In this document: piece by piece, positions 23,327 to 35,197 of the stretch
Layout: each line of letters starts with the position of its first letter
How positions within the stretch are numbered: position 1 is the first letter of the stretch
From: Gentiana macrophylla
Taxonomy: Eukaryota; Streptophyta; Magnoliopsida; Gentianales; Gentianaceae
Direction of reading: 5' to 3'
Assembly (NCBI GenBank): GCA_026214975.1
Contig: JAOBSW010001197.1
Coordinates: 124,001-188,000, forward strand
DNA: 64,000 bases
Translations under genes and position numbers: made by a program
The notes under the pieces: model-generated
Database searches by the model: none
What the model saw: only the letters and a program-made list of their open reading frames with translations
Told to the model about the DNA's origin: nothing

Positions 23327-23552
23327 AAAAACGGTTAAACCCTCACCCCCGATCCCATAGGAATGTGAGAAGAGATTAATCAGGTAACCTAGTGGCTTAG
23401 AGTCAATGGCTGCCTTATATCACTGTATTGAAGTATTGTCATTGGAAGTCAATCCCATTTCTTCGGGATCGAACCGCTACCTCTCAGATTTAATTATGGT
23501 CGGTTTGTCATTATAATGGCATTCACCTCACCACTGCGCCATATCAGGAGAT
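23327..23552 (-). mobile_element. tRNA-derived SINE with 17-bp target-site duplications
   Basis: Read on the minus strand the 226-bp element begins near 23552. It has an A box TGGCGCAGTGG (23541-23531) and a B box GGTTCGATCCC (23475-23465), both fitting the RNA polymerase III consensus, then a unique body and a short T-run at its 3' end. A perfect 17-bp TSD, ACTTTTACATAATCTAA, flanks it at 23310-23326 and 23553-23569. Such long TSDs are the mark of LINE-driven retroposition. The family name is not known to me. Confidence 0.85.
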
Positions 23553-23569
23553 ACTTTTACATAATCTAA

Positions 23570-24118
23570 TCTATTATGGAACAAGGTAGGGTCGGTATGA
23601 TGTAAAATAAAGGCCCTTTAAAAAAAAATATTCTGTTAATTATTATTATTATTTATTTTATTATCAAACAAAAATATTACTTATTTTTGCTTGTTTTTTG
23701 CATAATACATTTATTTAAATTAAAGTTTTATATTACACTTTCAAGGGGAAAACTTGAAAAAATAGGCGATAAAATGTGTTTTTTTAAGTGGATAAAATGT
23801 TATGTTTTGGAACAATATGCTTCAAAAGTAAAGAATTGAAATATATACTCTAAAAACATTTCGTGAAGATTTCGTGGCGAATCAGCAATAAATACGTAAC
23901 AAATCCTTAGCAAAATACTTTCGAAACATATTTTTCAAATCTTTACTTTATTTTTTCATCTATTCCAAAAAAAATGATATTTCTCATAACTTCATATTTT
24001 AATGCATATTTTTTCAAGTTTTTTCAAGGCTCGGACCAGATGTACTTGGATATTTCCTTATGTCGACATCATTTATGTAATGACCCGTATTTTTTTAAAG
24101 GGTATTTTTGGTAATCTA
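23570..24118. other. AT-rich stretch, no gene seen
   Basis: A/T homopolymer-rich intergenic DNA; nothing recognisable. Confidence 0.4.
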
Positions 24119-24120
24119 TC

Positions 24121-24163
<43 letters not shown>
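24119..24163. repeat. (AAT)n microsatellite
   Basis: About 15 units of AAT. Confidence 0.95.
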
Positions 24164-24164
<1 letters not shown>

Positions 24165-24339
24165 GTTATGACTATTTTATTGCTGCCATTTATCTGGAAA
24201 TTAGAGTAGGATTTATGACTATTTTATTGCTACCATTTATATCAATGAGAGTTACACAATTGAGAATTTGAAGTGTTTCAATTAATTAAGGAGATGTGGG
24301 TTGCATAAATAGATATTTATTATACTAATAAAATTAAAA

Positions 24340-24700
<361 letters not shown>

Positions 24701-24962
24701 TAATGGGGGCCACCGTGCGATGCATAGTGTGCCTCACTTTTTATCTTGTACCGATTATAGCTTTTATGTCTGCAATAAATTTATTTTAGCAAAAATAAAT
24801 AATATATCAACCTACTTCAATGCTTAGAAAAACATTTAAACCGTCCTTTAGAGGTGACAATATGCCTGCGTGTTGCAGCAAGAAAGGTTACATGTGGAGA
24901 AAAAATCCTGAAGATCAAAATGCACATTCGTGCAAAAAAAGTCAAACCAGAGTTTCTGTGAA

Positions 24963-25144
24963 GAGTGATTTTATGGTGCAACGGTTGTAGGAAGGTTGTA
25001 CCAAGTGGCATACTTTAGAGCCATTCATTTTAACTCTCTTTCACATAATACACTTTTGGCGTGTGTGAGAGGTTAGAAATGAAAGGTGGTAAAGTATGCC
25101 ACTTGGTACAACCTTCATACAACGGTTGCACCATAAAATTTTTC
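24963..25144. mobile_element. Mutator-type MITE with 55-bp terminal inverted repeats
   Basis: 182 bp. Arms 24963-25017 and 25090-25144 are near-perfect inverse copies (starting GAGTGATTTTATGGTGCAAC and GAAAAATTTTATGGTGCAAC). A perfect 9-bp TSD TTCTGTGAA lies at 24954-24962 and 25145-25153. Long TIRs with a 9-bp TSD are typical of Mutator-like elements. No coding capacity. A related copy of the flanking DNA at about 25503-25615 lacks the insert. Confidence 0.9.
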
Positions 25145-25502
25145 TTCTGTGAACCAATAAAAACTACATAATAACAAAATTAAAATTTCCCAAACACGAA
25201 TAAATGAATTGTTAGTCGTAGAATATTATTCATGTCAGACTTAACCCTAACTAATACTAATAAAAAAAATAAAAAAGAAAAGGTTCAGAAGATTTTTATT
25301 TTCTTATCTTTTATCGAAGTAAATTAACCGAAGGATAAGTAAGATAAATGGGAGTTGGATCTCGTTTTTTATTTTTATGTATCTTTTATGTATCATAGAT
25401 CGAATGAACATTCTCATTCTTTATCTAATTTTTACAATATTTTATTTTCTAGTAGTTTTTGTGGCACCATACCAAATCATACGACTTTGTTTTACTTAAC
25501 TA

Positions 25503-25620
25503 AAAAATTCTGAAGATCGAAATGCACCTTCGTGCACAAAAAGTCAAACCAGAGTTTCATTGTACCAATAGAAACTACATAATAACACAATTAAAATTTC
25601 CGAAACTCGAATCAGAGAAT
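25503..25620 (+). repeat. Paralogous copy of the MITE flank (empty site)
   Basis: This segment aligns with 24900-24960 joined to 25145-25210 (shared GAAATGCACCTTCGTGCA-like, AAAGTCAAACCAGAGTTTC, ACTACATAATAACA). It has CATTGTACCAATAG where the other copy holds TSD-MITE-TSD. It is a local duplication that preserves the pre-insertion state. Confidence 0.8.
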
Positions 25621-25723
25621 TGAATGCTTCAAATAAAAACCCTAGTGATAAACACGTTGATGTGATAAAGCGTCGCAAAAAGCCGGACGACCAAACATGC
25701 AAATTTAATAGTATATAACTATA

Positions 25724-25725
<2 letters not shown>

Positions 25726-25774
<49 letters not shown>
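25726..25774. repeat. (TA)n microsatellite
   Basis: Alternating TA run of about 49 bp. The following 25775-26262 has no recognisable gene. Confidence 0.9.
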
Positions 25775-25779
<5 letters not shown>

Positions 25780-26270
25780 AAGAGAGAAGGAATGGAATAA
25801 AATTGTGGACATCATCAATTTAAAAAAAAAAAGTATATATCTGATGAAGCGTATGAAAATGCAACGGTTGTTCTGATGAAAATGAGAAATAAAGATGTGG
25901 CATTTCGATAAACGGATTAGCGGCTTGGATTCGAGATAAGGAAGGGTGTATCAATTGACATTTTATTTATGTCTTTCAATTATTTATTTGCATGATTTTA
26001 CTTAATTTTACTTATTTTAGTGTGTGTGGTATCTTATTTAAAAGTCTTTACGTTATAGAATGATATAAGCTTACAGAAAAAGTAATCTATCAAGTTATGT
26101 ATATTTTGAATAATCATAATATAAGATAATGTGACGGTTCATAGTTAAGTATGTAATTAGATAGAGCAGTGAATCCTCGTGGGCCCCCGACACTAGTTTC
26201 CCTGCTCATGGGCTATAATAGTGAGAAAAGGTCGGAGCCGGTCAATTTCCCTGTTTACGGACGATAATAG

Positions 26271-27193
26271 TAGGGATGGCAATCGGCACGGGTGGGTACA
26301 AGTTTGGATGTATCCACATACCCTATCCATCATAATTCTTTTATACACATACCCTACCCACTACCCTTGCGGGTAGACATTTTTAAATCTATACCCTACC
26401 CATATGGATATTCGCGGGTTTATGGATATTCATGGATATTTGATTTCATTTACAAAAAATGGAATGTACTCTATTGGCGCCATAAAAATTTCTTACCACA
26501 GTTTTTAATCTATTTTGTACTACATACACTACGATATTACTTTCAATACACTTATCTTTGAGTGGTTTTTTGTTCATCTATTTTTTATCTTTAAAGTTTA
26601 TTCGAAGCCATGCCCATAATAGTCACGGACATAAAAATATATCTCTAACAAGTATTCATGAATACTTGATCTTGTTTATGTTCTATAATTCAAGAAAATG
26701 AAGCTAATAGATTTGAAAAAACATCACCATTTAAATTTTGGTTTAACTCGGGCTAAAATCGTTCAATTCATCTTTTGTAAACTAACAAAAGTGATGAAAT
26801 TCTCTGACCATCAACATTATTATATTTATGTGATATTGAATTATTAAAGTTTATATTCACCTCGCTTGATTTTTTTAATTGATGAGTTCAATCATCATCT
26901 AATAATCAACAGAGATTCTCTCTATGATTTTGAGATGGAATTGTGAATTGTTATTTGTATGCATTTATATAAAAATGAATATATATAAAGTTTAAGACAA
27001 TATATCATATGGTGGGTCGGGTGGGTAATACGCCGGGTAGAAAATAGATATTCATACCCTACCCTACCCAGGGCTGGTTTTGAAAAATCAAATCCATACC
27101 CTACCCTACCCTTAAAAATACCCTACCTTAATGGGTAGGGTAGGGTAGGGTAGGGTGGATATCCATCGGGTTGGATCAAAATTGACATCCCTA
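26271..27193. mobile_element. Non-autonomous hAT element, 923 bp
   Basis: Ends TAGGGATGGCAAT and (reverse complement) TAGGGATGTCAAT, with a perfect 8-bp TSD GATAATAG at 26263-26270 and 27194-27201. Subterminal repeats of ACCCTACCC on the left (about 26340-26400) and GGGTAGGGTA on the right (about 27050-27165) are in inverse orientation, as expected for transposase binding sites. The interior is AT-rich with no transposase frame. Confidence 0.9.
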
Positions 27194-27201
27194 GATAATA
27201 G

Positions 27202-27938
27202 TGAACTTCCGGTCTGTTACATATTTATTAGTTTCCCTTCTCATGAGCTACAATAATGAAACGTAATAACTGTGAACCGTTACAGATCGGATAAATAGTA
27301 GCCTCTCTTAGTAGGCTGAATTTTATGTCATTCGGTAAATAACTAAATAGCTATGCTTTGTCTGCATCAGATTTATTTATCTCTGCATACTATTTATTTA
27401 TTTTTATTTTCAACACATTGGTTTTAGCGGCTTCTAAACAATAGTAATTTTTTTATTTATAAAAGTTCATATCTTCTTTTTTAACTCAAAGTGAACTATG
27501 GTGTGTTTACATTATTATGTTTTTTTTCCAGATAATGTACAAGGTTTGGCAAATGTTGTTGATATTGGATGACTGACTAAGTATCAGTGGCAAAGATTAA
27601 TTTATTGCGTTTATCTTTTGAGGTATTACATTGGAGAATATTATATACGATTGTATGTTGTAGTAAAATATTTGTGATTAGAAATTTTGTAAAGACAATT
27701 AATAATCGGGTGTTATCAGTTAATGATGTAAAAGTTTGGAAAATTGGGAAACAATGAATTATGTTGTTAGACCCGAGTTTTAGCTTCTGCATTTTATTTT
27801 GGTGGAATGTTTTATTTATAAAGGCTTCGTGTTACGAGACTTTATCTCGGAGCATGACCGAACGGTCTGTTTCTCGAAAATACTTGGGTTTTCGGGACGG
27901 GGCGTTACAATTTACTTCTTGAATAAGAGTCAAATTCT
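27202..27938. other. AT-rich intergenic stretch
   Basis: No gene recognised. The last three bases (TCT, 27936-27938) are the left TSD of the CACTA element. Confidence 0.4.
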
Positions 27939-28429
27939 CACTACAAAAAAAAGATTCTTTTGTGACAAATATTTGGTGACAAAGAGGAGTTTTGTCACAA
28001 GAGGGATGCTTCCAGTGACAATGTTTTATTTTGTCACGAAAATATGTACTAATTAGTGAGGAAAAAAAGATGTTGTTACAAAAAACTTGATGGATTGTCA
28101 CAAAAGATAGGGTTTCACTTGTGTGATGTCCGACAAACTTTGTTATAGGGCTTTAGTGACAACATAATTTTTTGTTTGAAATCCTTAATGATTACGTAAC
28201 AAGTATTTTGTCACGATTAATTAGGGGTACAAATGAACTTAATGGGTTTGTGATTGGTTCGAGACCGAATAGACTCGATAGTTATTTTTAGTTCATGCGC
28301 TAATTTTTGTTCGTAAAATTTAAATATTGCTCGACTCGATAATCTTAATATTCGACTCGATTTGAATTATTTACCCGACAAAATATGATATTGTATAAAC
28401 TTAAAAAAAATACAAAGTGATGCAGGAAG

Positions 28430-28812
28430 CCCAATACTATTTTTACCCGGCCCTTTATCCTCTTCACCCAATACTTTATACTTTACATAGTAAAATGATC
28501 CTTCCAGATTAACCTAGTTGATTCCTTTCAGTTGATGCCTCAATCACCGTTCCCCCTCATTCTTTGAATCCCCACCTCTGACGTTCCTGATTCTCCATAA
28601 TCCAAGTTTCAATTTATAGCAAATCGTTACCTGATTCTTCGTAATCCTGGTTTCAATTTCAGCAAATCGTTTCGTGATTCCTTTTAATCCCTCTCGTCTA
28701 TCACATTGTGCGATTTGAGCAATTTTTTTGAGAAAGCATTATTTTCTGATCGCGAAACCAGATTGCGCGTTCCGATTTGCTGTGGAAAGATTGTTCGCAC
28801 AATTGATACTTA
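28430..28812 (+). pseudogene. 5'-UTR-like captured exon with donor site
   Basis: Pyrimidine-rich, moderately GC-richer sequence ending ATTGATACTTAG|GTATGTTC at about 28812, which looks like an untranslated first exon and intron start of a host gene. It contains an imperfect tandem duplication of about 47 bp at 28581-28676 (TTCAATTT...AGCAAATCGTT). Whether it belongs to the clathrin gene downstream is inference. Confidence 0.35.
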
Positions 28813-29805
28813 GGTATGTTCTTAATTCCAAATGGAATGATTTGTGGTTTTCTATATTCTCATAGTAATTAGGTTTCTTATAACCTGTTTTTGTTTGCTC
28901 TTAGTATAAACAGGTAGAAACCTTAACTTCGTACATGATTTTGACAAACTCCTTCTTATATGAAGAAATTTGAAGTTGATAAACTGCTTCTTATTGCATA
29001 CACATCCATGTAGACACTATGATGTGTGATATTATATGATTTTAGGATGTATGTGTGCATAGTATTGCTTCATTATCCAGTTGCTACCGTTTCAATCATT
29101 ATGTTGCAGCGTATAAGCTTTTCCTTTTCTGATGAACATCTAAGTTTACAGCTTTAGACTATGATTAAGTTCAACTCTGAGCATACTGATGTTTAGCATG
29201 ACTACAAACTTCATTAATGACATTACATGTGTTCATAAGAAAGTGGATTGCTTATGCTTGCACAATGAAATGGTTACCACAAGTTTATGTGGGCAGAACA
29301 GTTTCTGGAGGGATTTTGTGTGCCAAAACGGTAAATTTTGTGTGGTGCCACGATCTTCTTCTTATGCTTCTTCCTTATTCTAATTGTGGTTTCTACTGAT
29401 GCTATTGACCAACTCGAAATATTTGATATCCTTTGAGCTATCTTTGAGAAGCTCTAATCTGTGTTTGACATATTTCTGTTATTTTAAAATAATAATATGA
29501 TTAAAAATTTATGTCTTACAAACAAAACAGTGAAGGGTGTGTTAAAATGCAGGCGGAAGCAGAATGTAGTCACTTTGATCGAGTAGGAGAGGGCCGAGAT
29601 CTCGTAGTTCACAGTATCGAGGTGTTACTTTTTATCGCAGAACCGGGAGATGGGAATCGCATATATGGCAAGTTTCCATCTCTTGTAACTACTCTCAGCT
29701 TTGGTAATTTATGGTTGGGCTGATTCAACAAAGGATCAGATGTTTTGTTCATCAAGTTAATTTAATTGGTTTTCCTGTTATTTTAATGACACAGACAACA
29801 GCTAT

Positions 29806-30410
29806 ATGGGCGGTGGTAGCTACGTCGACCCAATGGAACAACTACCTTCCCAGCATTTTGATTTCGGTGCGCCTCCACCGCAAGTTGAATACATAGGAGG
29901 AGGAGATGTTCCAACACCTCCACCGCCGCCGCTGTTGGATGGTTTTCCGGCAGATGCATACGGGTTTAGCTCTTCTTCACCAAAGCCTGATGGTGGTGGT
30001 CATCATCATCATCATCATTTCTCTCAGTCGAATGGAGAAATGAAAGGGTATGATATTGGGAATGATAATGAGGGGATTTTTAGCTCTGTGGATGCTCCTT
30101 CTTTTGATGGGCCGATTCTTCCTGATCCGAACCAGATGCGTGAGGAAGGTGCTGCCTTTCGTGAATGGCGCCGGTGAGCTTCTTCATATATATATATATA
30201 TGCATTTGCGCTTTATTTGTGCTTGATCTTAATCATACATTTTAATGATTGTATGCAGCCAAAATGCAATATATCTGGAGGAGACGGAAAAGAACGAGAA
30301 GGAAATGAGGAATCAGATAATTGAAGAAGCAGAGGAGTACAAGAGATCTTTTTATGAAAAAAGGAAACAAAACTGTGAGACTACCATGGCCCAAAATAGA
30401 GAAGAGAAAA
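29806..30410 (+). pseudogene. Clathrin light chain fragment (two exons)
   Basis: Clathrin light chains bind the clathrin heavy-chain hub on coated vesicles. The first exon, 29806-30173, starts MGGGSYVDPMEQLPSQ. It has a proline stretch (TPPPPPLLDG), six histidines and the family signature GPILPDPNQMREEG followed by FREWRR. It ends at GTGAGC. The second exon, about 30259-30410, starts after CAG and gives [37 protein letters not shown] and NREEKR, ending at GTATAT. The exon border within REWRR-QNAI matches the plant family as I remember it. The remaining exons (heavy-chain binding part and C-terminus) are absent, so only about 175 of the usual 250-350 residues remain. It lies inside the CACTA element, hence a captured fragment; both frames are open. 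Confidence 0.85.
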
Positions 30411-32139
30411 GGTATATATATATATTCTCCAACAATTTGAATCAATGATTGATTCACTTACACATTTTTACATCATCGATAATGATGTGATGGGTCCCAC
30501 TTGTTCATCGATAGTTACACCACATCGAGATGAATTTTTTGAGGTGGATGTTAAGTGGATACTGATGGTGGAAAATCTCTAGACTTGAGCAGCTACCCTT
30601 TTATTATTAAGGTACTAAAACTCCCTTGTTAGTCATCTATGCAAGTGCACCTATTATATCTGCAAATTTTATTGATCTTTTCAGATTTTTCGGCAAAGCT
30701 TAGGGGGAAAAGGTAGAATCCCAAATGGTGAAGGAGCAAGATCATCGCGGTCTTATAAAGCCATTCTCATACCGACTTTCTAAGGAATTTAAAGCTGAAA
30801 ACTGGGTACATGCTAACTTGCCAGTATTATTATTACATTATACCTTTTGTTTTAGTTCCTAATATACTAAACATAATTTTACCTGCTTGCTTAAGTCCAG
30901 CCATCCAAGTCCACATGTTCTGCTCTCTATTTTATCTTCCAACTGCATCATGTTTTTGTTAAGTCAAGAGTTGTATTAGGCCTTCCATCTGTCCAAGACT
31001 CTTTTACACATCAGTCAATTTTACATAAGCAAAATCTGGTTTACTTCTTTTCTAATTCTTTGTTTATTGATATGCCTTCCGCCCCCAAAGTCCGTAACAT
31101 GCTTTATTTCTCGTAAGTTCTCTAATGCTTGTCCACTACTTTTGCTCCCTAAAAGAACGCTAGAGATTTGTTTAAAGATGCTTTTCCATATGTATCTAGA
31201 TACTAGTTAATTGTTTTGGTTTGATCTCTATGGGGGGAGTGTAGGATCTCAAGCGGTGCAAACTCTGCTAGAAAATACTGAATTAAGCTACACTTCATCT
31301 TAAGGATGTTCATAGGAAACAACAGCTGTGATACTATTCTTCATCAACCAATACTATACATTGATAACCTCTCTTGAAAACTTGAGGAAGCCTTTCTTTC
31401 CAATACCTTGTCCTTTTTCCCCCATGAAGCTCCAACATGGTGTGAGGATGTGGCCTACCCAAGGTACTTAGCTAAATTTCACAGCAATGAATAAAAGAAA
31501 TGAATGAATGGTTTCTTGCTGCTCAATGCCAGGCCTGCTTATTCTTCAAAACACTTTGTAGCGTTTACTCGCCAATTTAGCAAATGGTATGTGTTATAGA
31601 ATGAATTTTAGGTTGAACCAAGTAATGAGGAGAAATAACATATACTGATGTAGGGTATGAGTGTCTTGTAATTTTCTAACTTTAAAAGATAGTATGTACT
31701 CAACATGAGGTTACTAGAAAGGCATTGGAAAAGATTCGACTCGAATTTCTTTGAATTTCTCAGACATGGAGAAGTGTTTTATTTTATTTGGTTCTGTTTG
31801 TTTTCATTGCATGCAATAAAAATGATCGTCTCAAGTTCTTAGCGTCTTTGTATGATAATTTGACTGTTGAATTAGTACTCTTGCATTGATACCTTTTTCG
31901 TAAGAATATTTCGGGTTGAGCTATGGGCTTTTCTTCTTTTCAGTTGTCTTAAATGTATTGAATTGTGCTTCTTATCAAGTAACATGTTTCTCTGTATTCC
32001 TTTTCGTGCATTTTACAAATGTTCTTATTGCATAAATGATTTGCTGCTCCAGGATTATGATTAACAATGTTTTCATAGAACTGATTTTTTAATTGTTGAC
32101 GAATTTTCCAGGGCCTCGACTTTTTACGGCTGAAATCGT
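30411..32139. other. Interior of CACTA element without assigned exons
   Basis: AT-rich, intron-like. A possible exon at about 30686-30800 (MVKEQDHRGLIKPFSYRLSK frame) is unrecognised. The rest looks like intron or captured spacer. Confidence 0.35.
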
Positions 32140-32958
32140 TTATTTCTACAGAGGTTACTATGCAAACAAGTGGAAGCCCTGACATTGTTTGTCATTCTAA
32201 CGCCCATGTATGTTGCATGTCCTTCCTTATTACATAATGTTCCACTTTTTTTTTTGTTGGATGACATAGTTAGCAGGGTCTTTTATTTGTGCTTTTTAGT
32301 CTAAGATATTTTCCTCATTGGTTTGAAGGAAACATATAATGAGTTGAAGCATGTTCTTGGTTTTACGCACAGTAAGGAGGATCAAAACTCTCCACTTTCA
32401 TTTCAGGTATTGTCTTGACCTTTGATTTTTAGTGTTCATTTCCTTTTGCTTAATCTTATCACTAATCAAATCTTACGATCTGAACAGTCAGGTTTCTTAG
32501 TCTAGGTGTTCATGTTGAAGGTTAATCGAATGACTTTATAGTTTTCTTTGGAGTATCACAAAGATGTGGTAGTCTTCAAAAATAGCTTTGCTTTAAATTC
32601 GTCATTGTAAATCTGTTGTGTGACCATATTTGAGATCCTTTTTAAGTTTGTTGTTGCATTGTTCGCTTTTTGCGGCTCTTCAAAGCTTTATTTAGGGCCC
32701 TCAAAGTACATTACAAAGGATTTTTGAGGTTATCGGGTTTTCGAATCGTTTTTGAGGTTGTTCTTTTTGAATGATCTAGTTTTCGAACACTATGCATTAC
32801 ATTTGATGTCGTACTACATAAAATGACTTTAAGGTGTGAATCGATTTAAAATACTATTGGAAATGCAAACTCGCCACTAATATGCATATCATATATAAAT
32901 GGGCAGATTACAAGATTGTTCAAGGAGAAGGAGTTTGCTGATGTTGAGTTCACTGTAA
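32140..32958 (+). pseudogene. Three in-phase exons of an unrecognised captured gene
   Basis: Candidate exons: about 32150-32206 (acceptor CTACAG, ends AACGCCCAT|GTATG), 32329-32406 (acceptor TTGAAG, ends TTTCAG|GTATT) and 32909-32955 (acceptor GGGCAG, ends TTCACT|GTAAG). In one frame they join at phase 0 to give SGSPDIVCHSNAH, ETYNELKHVLGFTHSKEDQ with NSPLSFQ, and ITRLFKEKEFADVEFT. All three have canonical borders, which is unlikely by chance. I do not recognise the protein. The rest of the donor gene is missing. Lying inside the CACTA element, it is probably a second captured host gene. Confidence 0.45.
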
Positions 32959-33260
32959 GTGATACTTGTTTGTCCCTGTATTGTTTCTTATGCTTCTTGG
33001 TAGTCTTAGGAAGTTAATTTATGACATGAAGATTAATTTGCAGGCTCCTTAGATTCTGAATTATATGATTTATCATAATTTTTTAAGTATTTTTTGAAAT
33101 TTTTAGAGTTGATGTTAAGTTTTTGTATACTTGCAAAATGATTGTTAATAATTATTTAATATTTTATTGTGTGTTGTATTATTTTTTTATTCTTTTGTAG
33201 GGTATGTGTATAGTTTTTATAGGTTGTCGATTATTAATATTATTTAATTAAATTTTTCAA

Positions 33261-33299
<39 letters not shown>

Positions 33300-33728
33300 T
33301 AGTTTTCTATTTTTTGAATATTTATTTATTTATTATTATTATTATTAAAATATGACTTCTAGTGACAAAGCCCTTGTCAATATTAACCATTAATTTAAAA
33401 ATGTGTTTATACCTTTTGGTGGCAACACTGAATTAGTGATAAAATGTTCATTATTTTGTGACAAATGTTTTGTAGCAAGAAAAACCTTCTGGTGAGAAAG
33501 AGGGAGGGTTGTCATGAAAAGCTTTGGTGACAAAAATATAAGATTTGTCGCCATTGATATCTTTTAATGACTAATTCATTGATCGTCACAAGAGACATCT
33601 TTAGCGTCGCTTCTTACGCAACAAACGCCGCGACAAAAAAAATTGTCCCAAAAACTTTTACTGACGAAAATCAGTACTTTTAGCGACGAATTTGTTTGTC
33701 ACGAAAAGGTCTATTTTTTGTAGTGTCT

Positions 33729-34274
33729 ACAGACTCGACCTGAATCGAACTTCATATTTGTTGGGGAAATTGGTGTCGGATACAGAAGGTTTTAAGGGGG
33801 AAAAACATGCATTTCATATCATATAAGAAGAATACTTGGCTCTTCACTCATCATACGGGACATGGGAAATGAGTAACCTTAATGTTAGACGGGCGGCTCC
33901 AATTATTGAGATATGGGTCATCCGACCCGCTAAAAAAAATAGGGGGAATGGGCCACAAGGAGCAAAAAATTAATAAATGGGTCTGGAAGGACAAAAGTAA
34001 CATTTTCATGATTATAAAGGACAAAAATCACAATTGATAATTTAAAATTGTTACTTCACGTATTAATGTCACTTTGTGTTTCACAATTGTTACTTCATAT
34101 TTACATAATTCCACATTTGTTACTTCATATTTGTTACAATTGTTACTTTTGTCCTTATTAAATTACAATTTCCTTCTATCCTGATTTTTTATAATTTTGT
34201 CCTTCTGGACAAAAATCTAAAAAAAATATTACAGTGAATTTTTTTTATATACACATTTTATATGTTGATAACGT
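33729..34274. other. AT-rich spacer
   Basis: No gene seen. Imperfect short repeats TTGTTACTTCATATTT occur around 34055-34150. Confidence 0.4.
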
Positions 34275-34416
34275 GGAAATTGCTTCGAATCGGCTAGGCT
34301 AATTACAGCTTGGGCTTTTAGCTTGGGCTTCGAATCGGCTAGGCTATTTTTTTTTATATACACATTTTAGGCTAAAAGCCCAAGATGCTCGTCGCCAGAA
34401 ATTGCTTGAATCGGCC

Positions 34417-35197
34417 TTATTTGTGGCCGCTTTTGTTGAAGGTATAAAACTTCAGAAACACCTTCATCGAGGGATCGTAGCCCAAAATACGGCAGAGAAC
34501 AATAAAGGCCATAACCACCCTGACCGCGCCGGGGGTAAAATCACAGGGGAGGGCCGCCAAGCTCCACATGACCTCGACAAAGAAAGGGTCAAAAGGCGGC
34601 TTAAGACCGGCCACAAAGTGATCAAAGAACAAAACCAAGCCATCTTTCTTCAACCTCAAGCCGGCTCGGTTCTCCGACGTCTCGAAGCCGCTAAAACGGA
34701 AGTCAGAGGATATATGAAATTCAGAAAGGAATTGAGGATCCCTAAGGCGGGAACAAATGGCCGCCCAATCTGCTTCGACCTGTCTGTCAAGGGCGTCGAT
34801 TTCATTATCCTCCTTGAGAGCCTCGACATTGCGAGGTCTAGGAGTCTTGTTGCTTTCCTTAGGCTCCTCCACATCATCACCGTCTTTCCGGTTCTCTTTG
34901 GGTTTCTGGGCAACCACACCGGAGGAGGAACTGCGACCACTAGCGGGTTTTTTCCCAAACCTCTTTAACTCCCCTGGGGCCACACAACCGAAGATACGAG
35001 CTTTCCTTTCGGTAGCTTACGAGCCGCGGACCTTAAACAACCAGGTTGCAAGGGAGCCACTGGGCCAACACCAAATCATCCTCCGTACTCTCACCTTCGT
35101 CGCCTCGCGAAGCTAGTGCTCACCTCATCGGCACCTTTGAAGCATAGCCATGAACACCGTCATCATCGCTATTTCCCGATCTGTCGCTGTCAGACAT
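34417..35197 (-). pseudogene. Antisense ORF with putative gypsy-type transposon domain
   Basis: On the minus strand a start at 35197 gives MSDSDRSGNSDDDGVHGYAS. The frame breaks at about 35120 and the long frame runs 34983-34417 (188 codons). It encodes a lysine/serine-rich linker, then VAGLKPPFDPFFVEVMWSL, CDFTPGAVRVVMAFIVLCRI and LGYDPSMKVFLKFYTF. This fits the plant 'putative gypsy type transposon' domain (PF04195-type, from memory). The stop is just before 34417. Upstream on the minus strand are a TATA box (35701-35693), a leader, a donor CAA|GTAAGC at 35534/35533 and an acceptor TTTTGTAG at 35199, one base before the ATG. So it looks like an independently transcribed, spliced antisense gene. 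Its role in the element is unknown. Confidence 0.65.

Larger units (their letters stand above)
27939..33725. mobile_element. CACTA transposon carrying host gene fragments
   Basis: 5787 bp. The left end is CACTACAAAAAAAAG and the right end, reverse complemented, is CACTACAAAAAATAG. The 3-bp TSD TCT is at 27936-27938 and 33726-33728. Subterminal regions (27950-28220 and 33360-33720) are rich in GTGACAAA/TTTGTCAC units, the usual arrangement for En/Spm transposase binding. No TNP2-type transposase was found inside. The interior instead has exon-like host pieces with introns: a 5'-UTR-like exon, two clathrin light chain exons, and three in-phase exons of an unknown gene. It is therefore a non-autonomous, gene-capturing CACTA element. 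Confidence 0.88.

Noticed and set aside
23465..23541. A true tRNA gene
   Set aside because: A and B boxes are present, but no cloverleaf arms close, the A-B distance is about 66 bases, and the locus has 17-bp TSDs. It is a SINE.
29189..29399. Short frames before the clathrin exons (MFSMTTNFIND..., MTLHVFIRKW...)
   Set aside because: No similarity recognised, overlapping frames, and no consistent splice borders.
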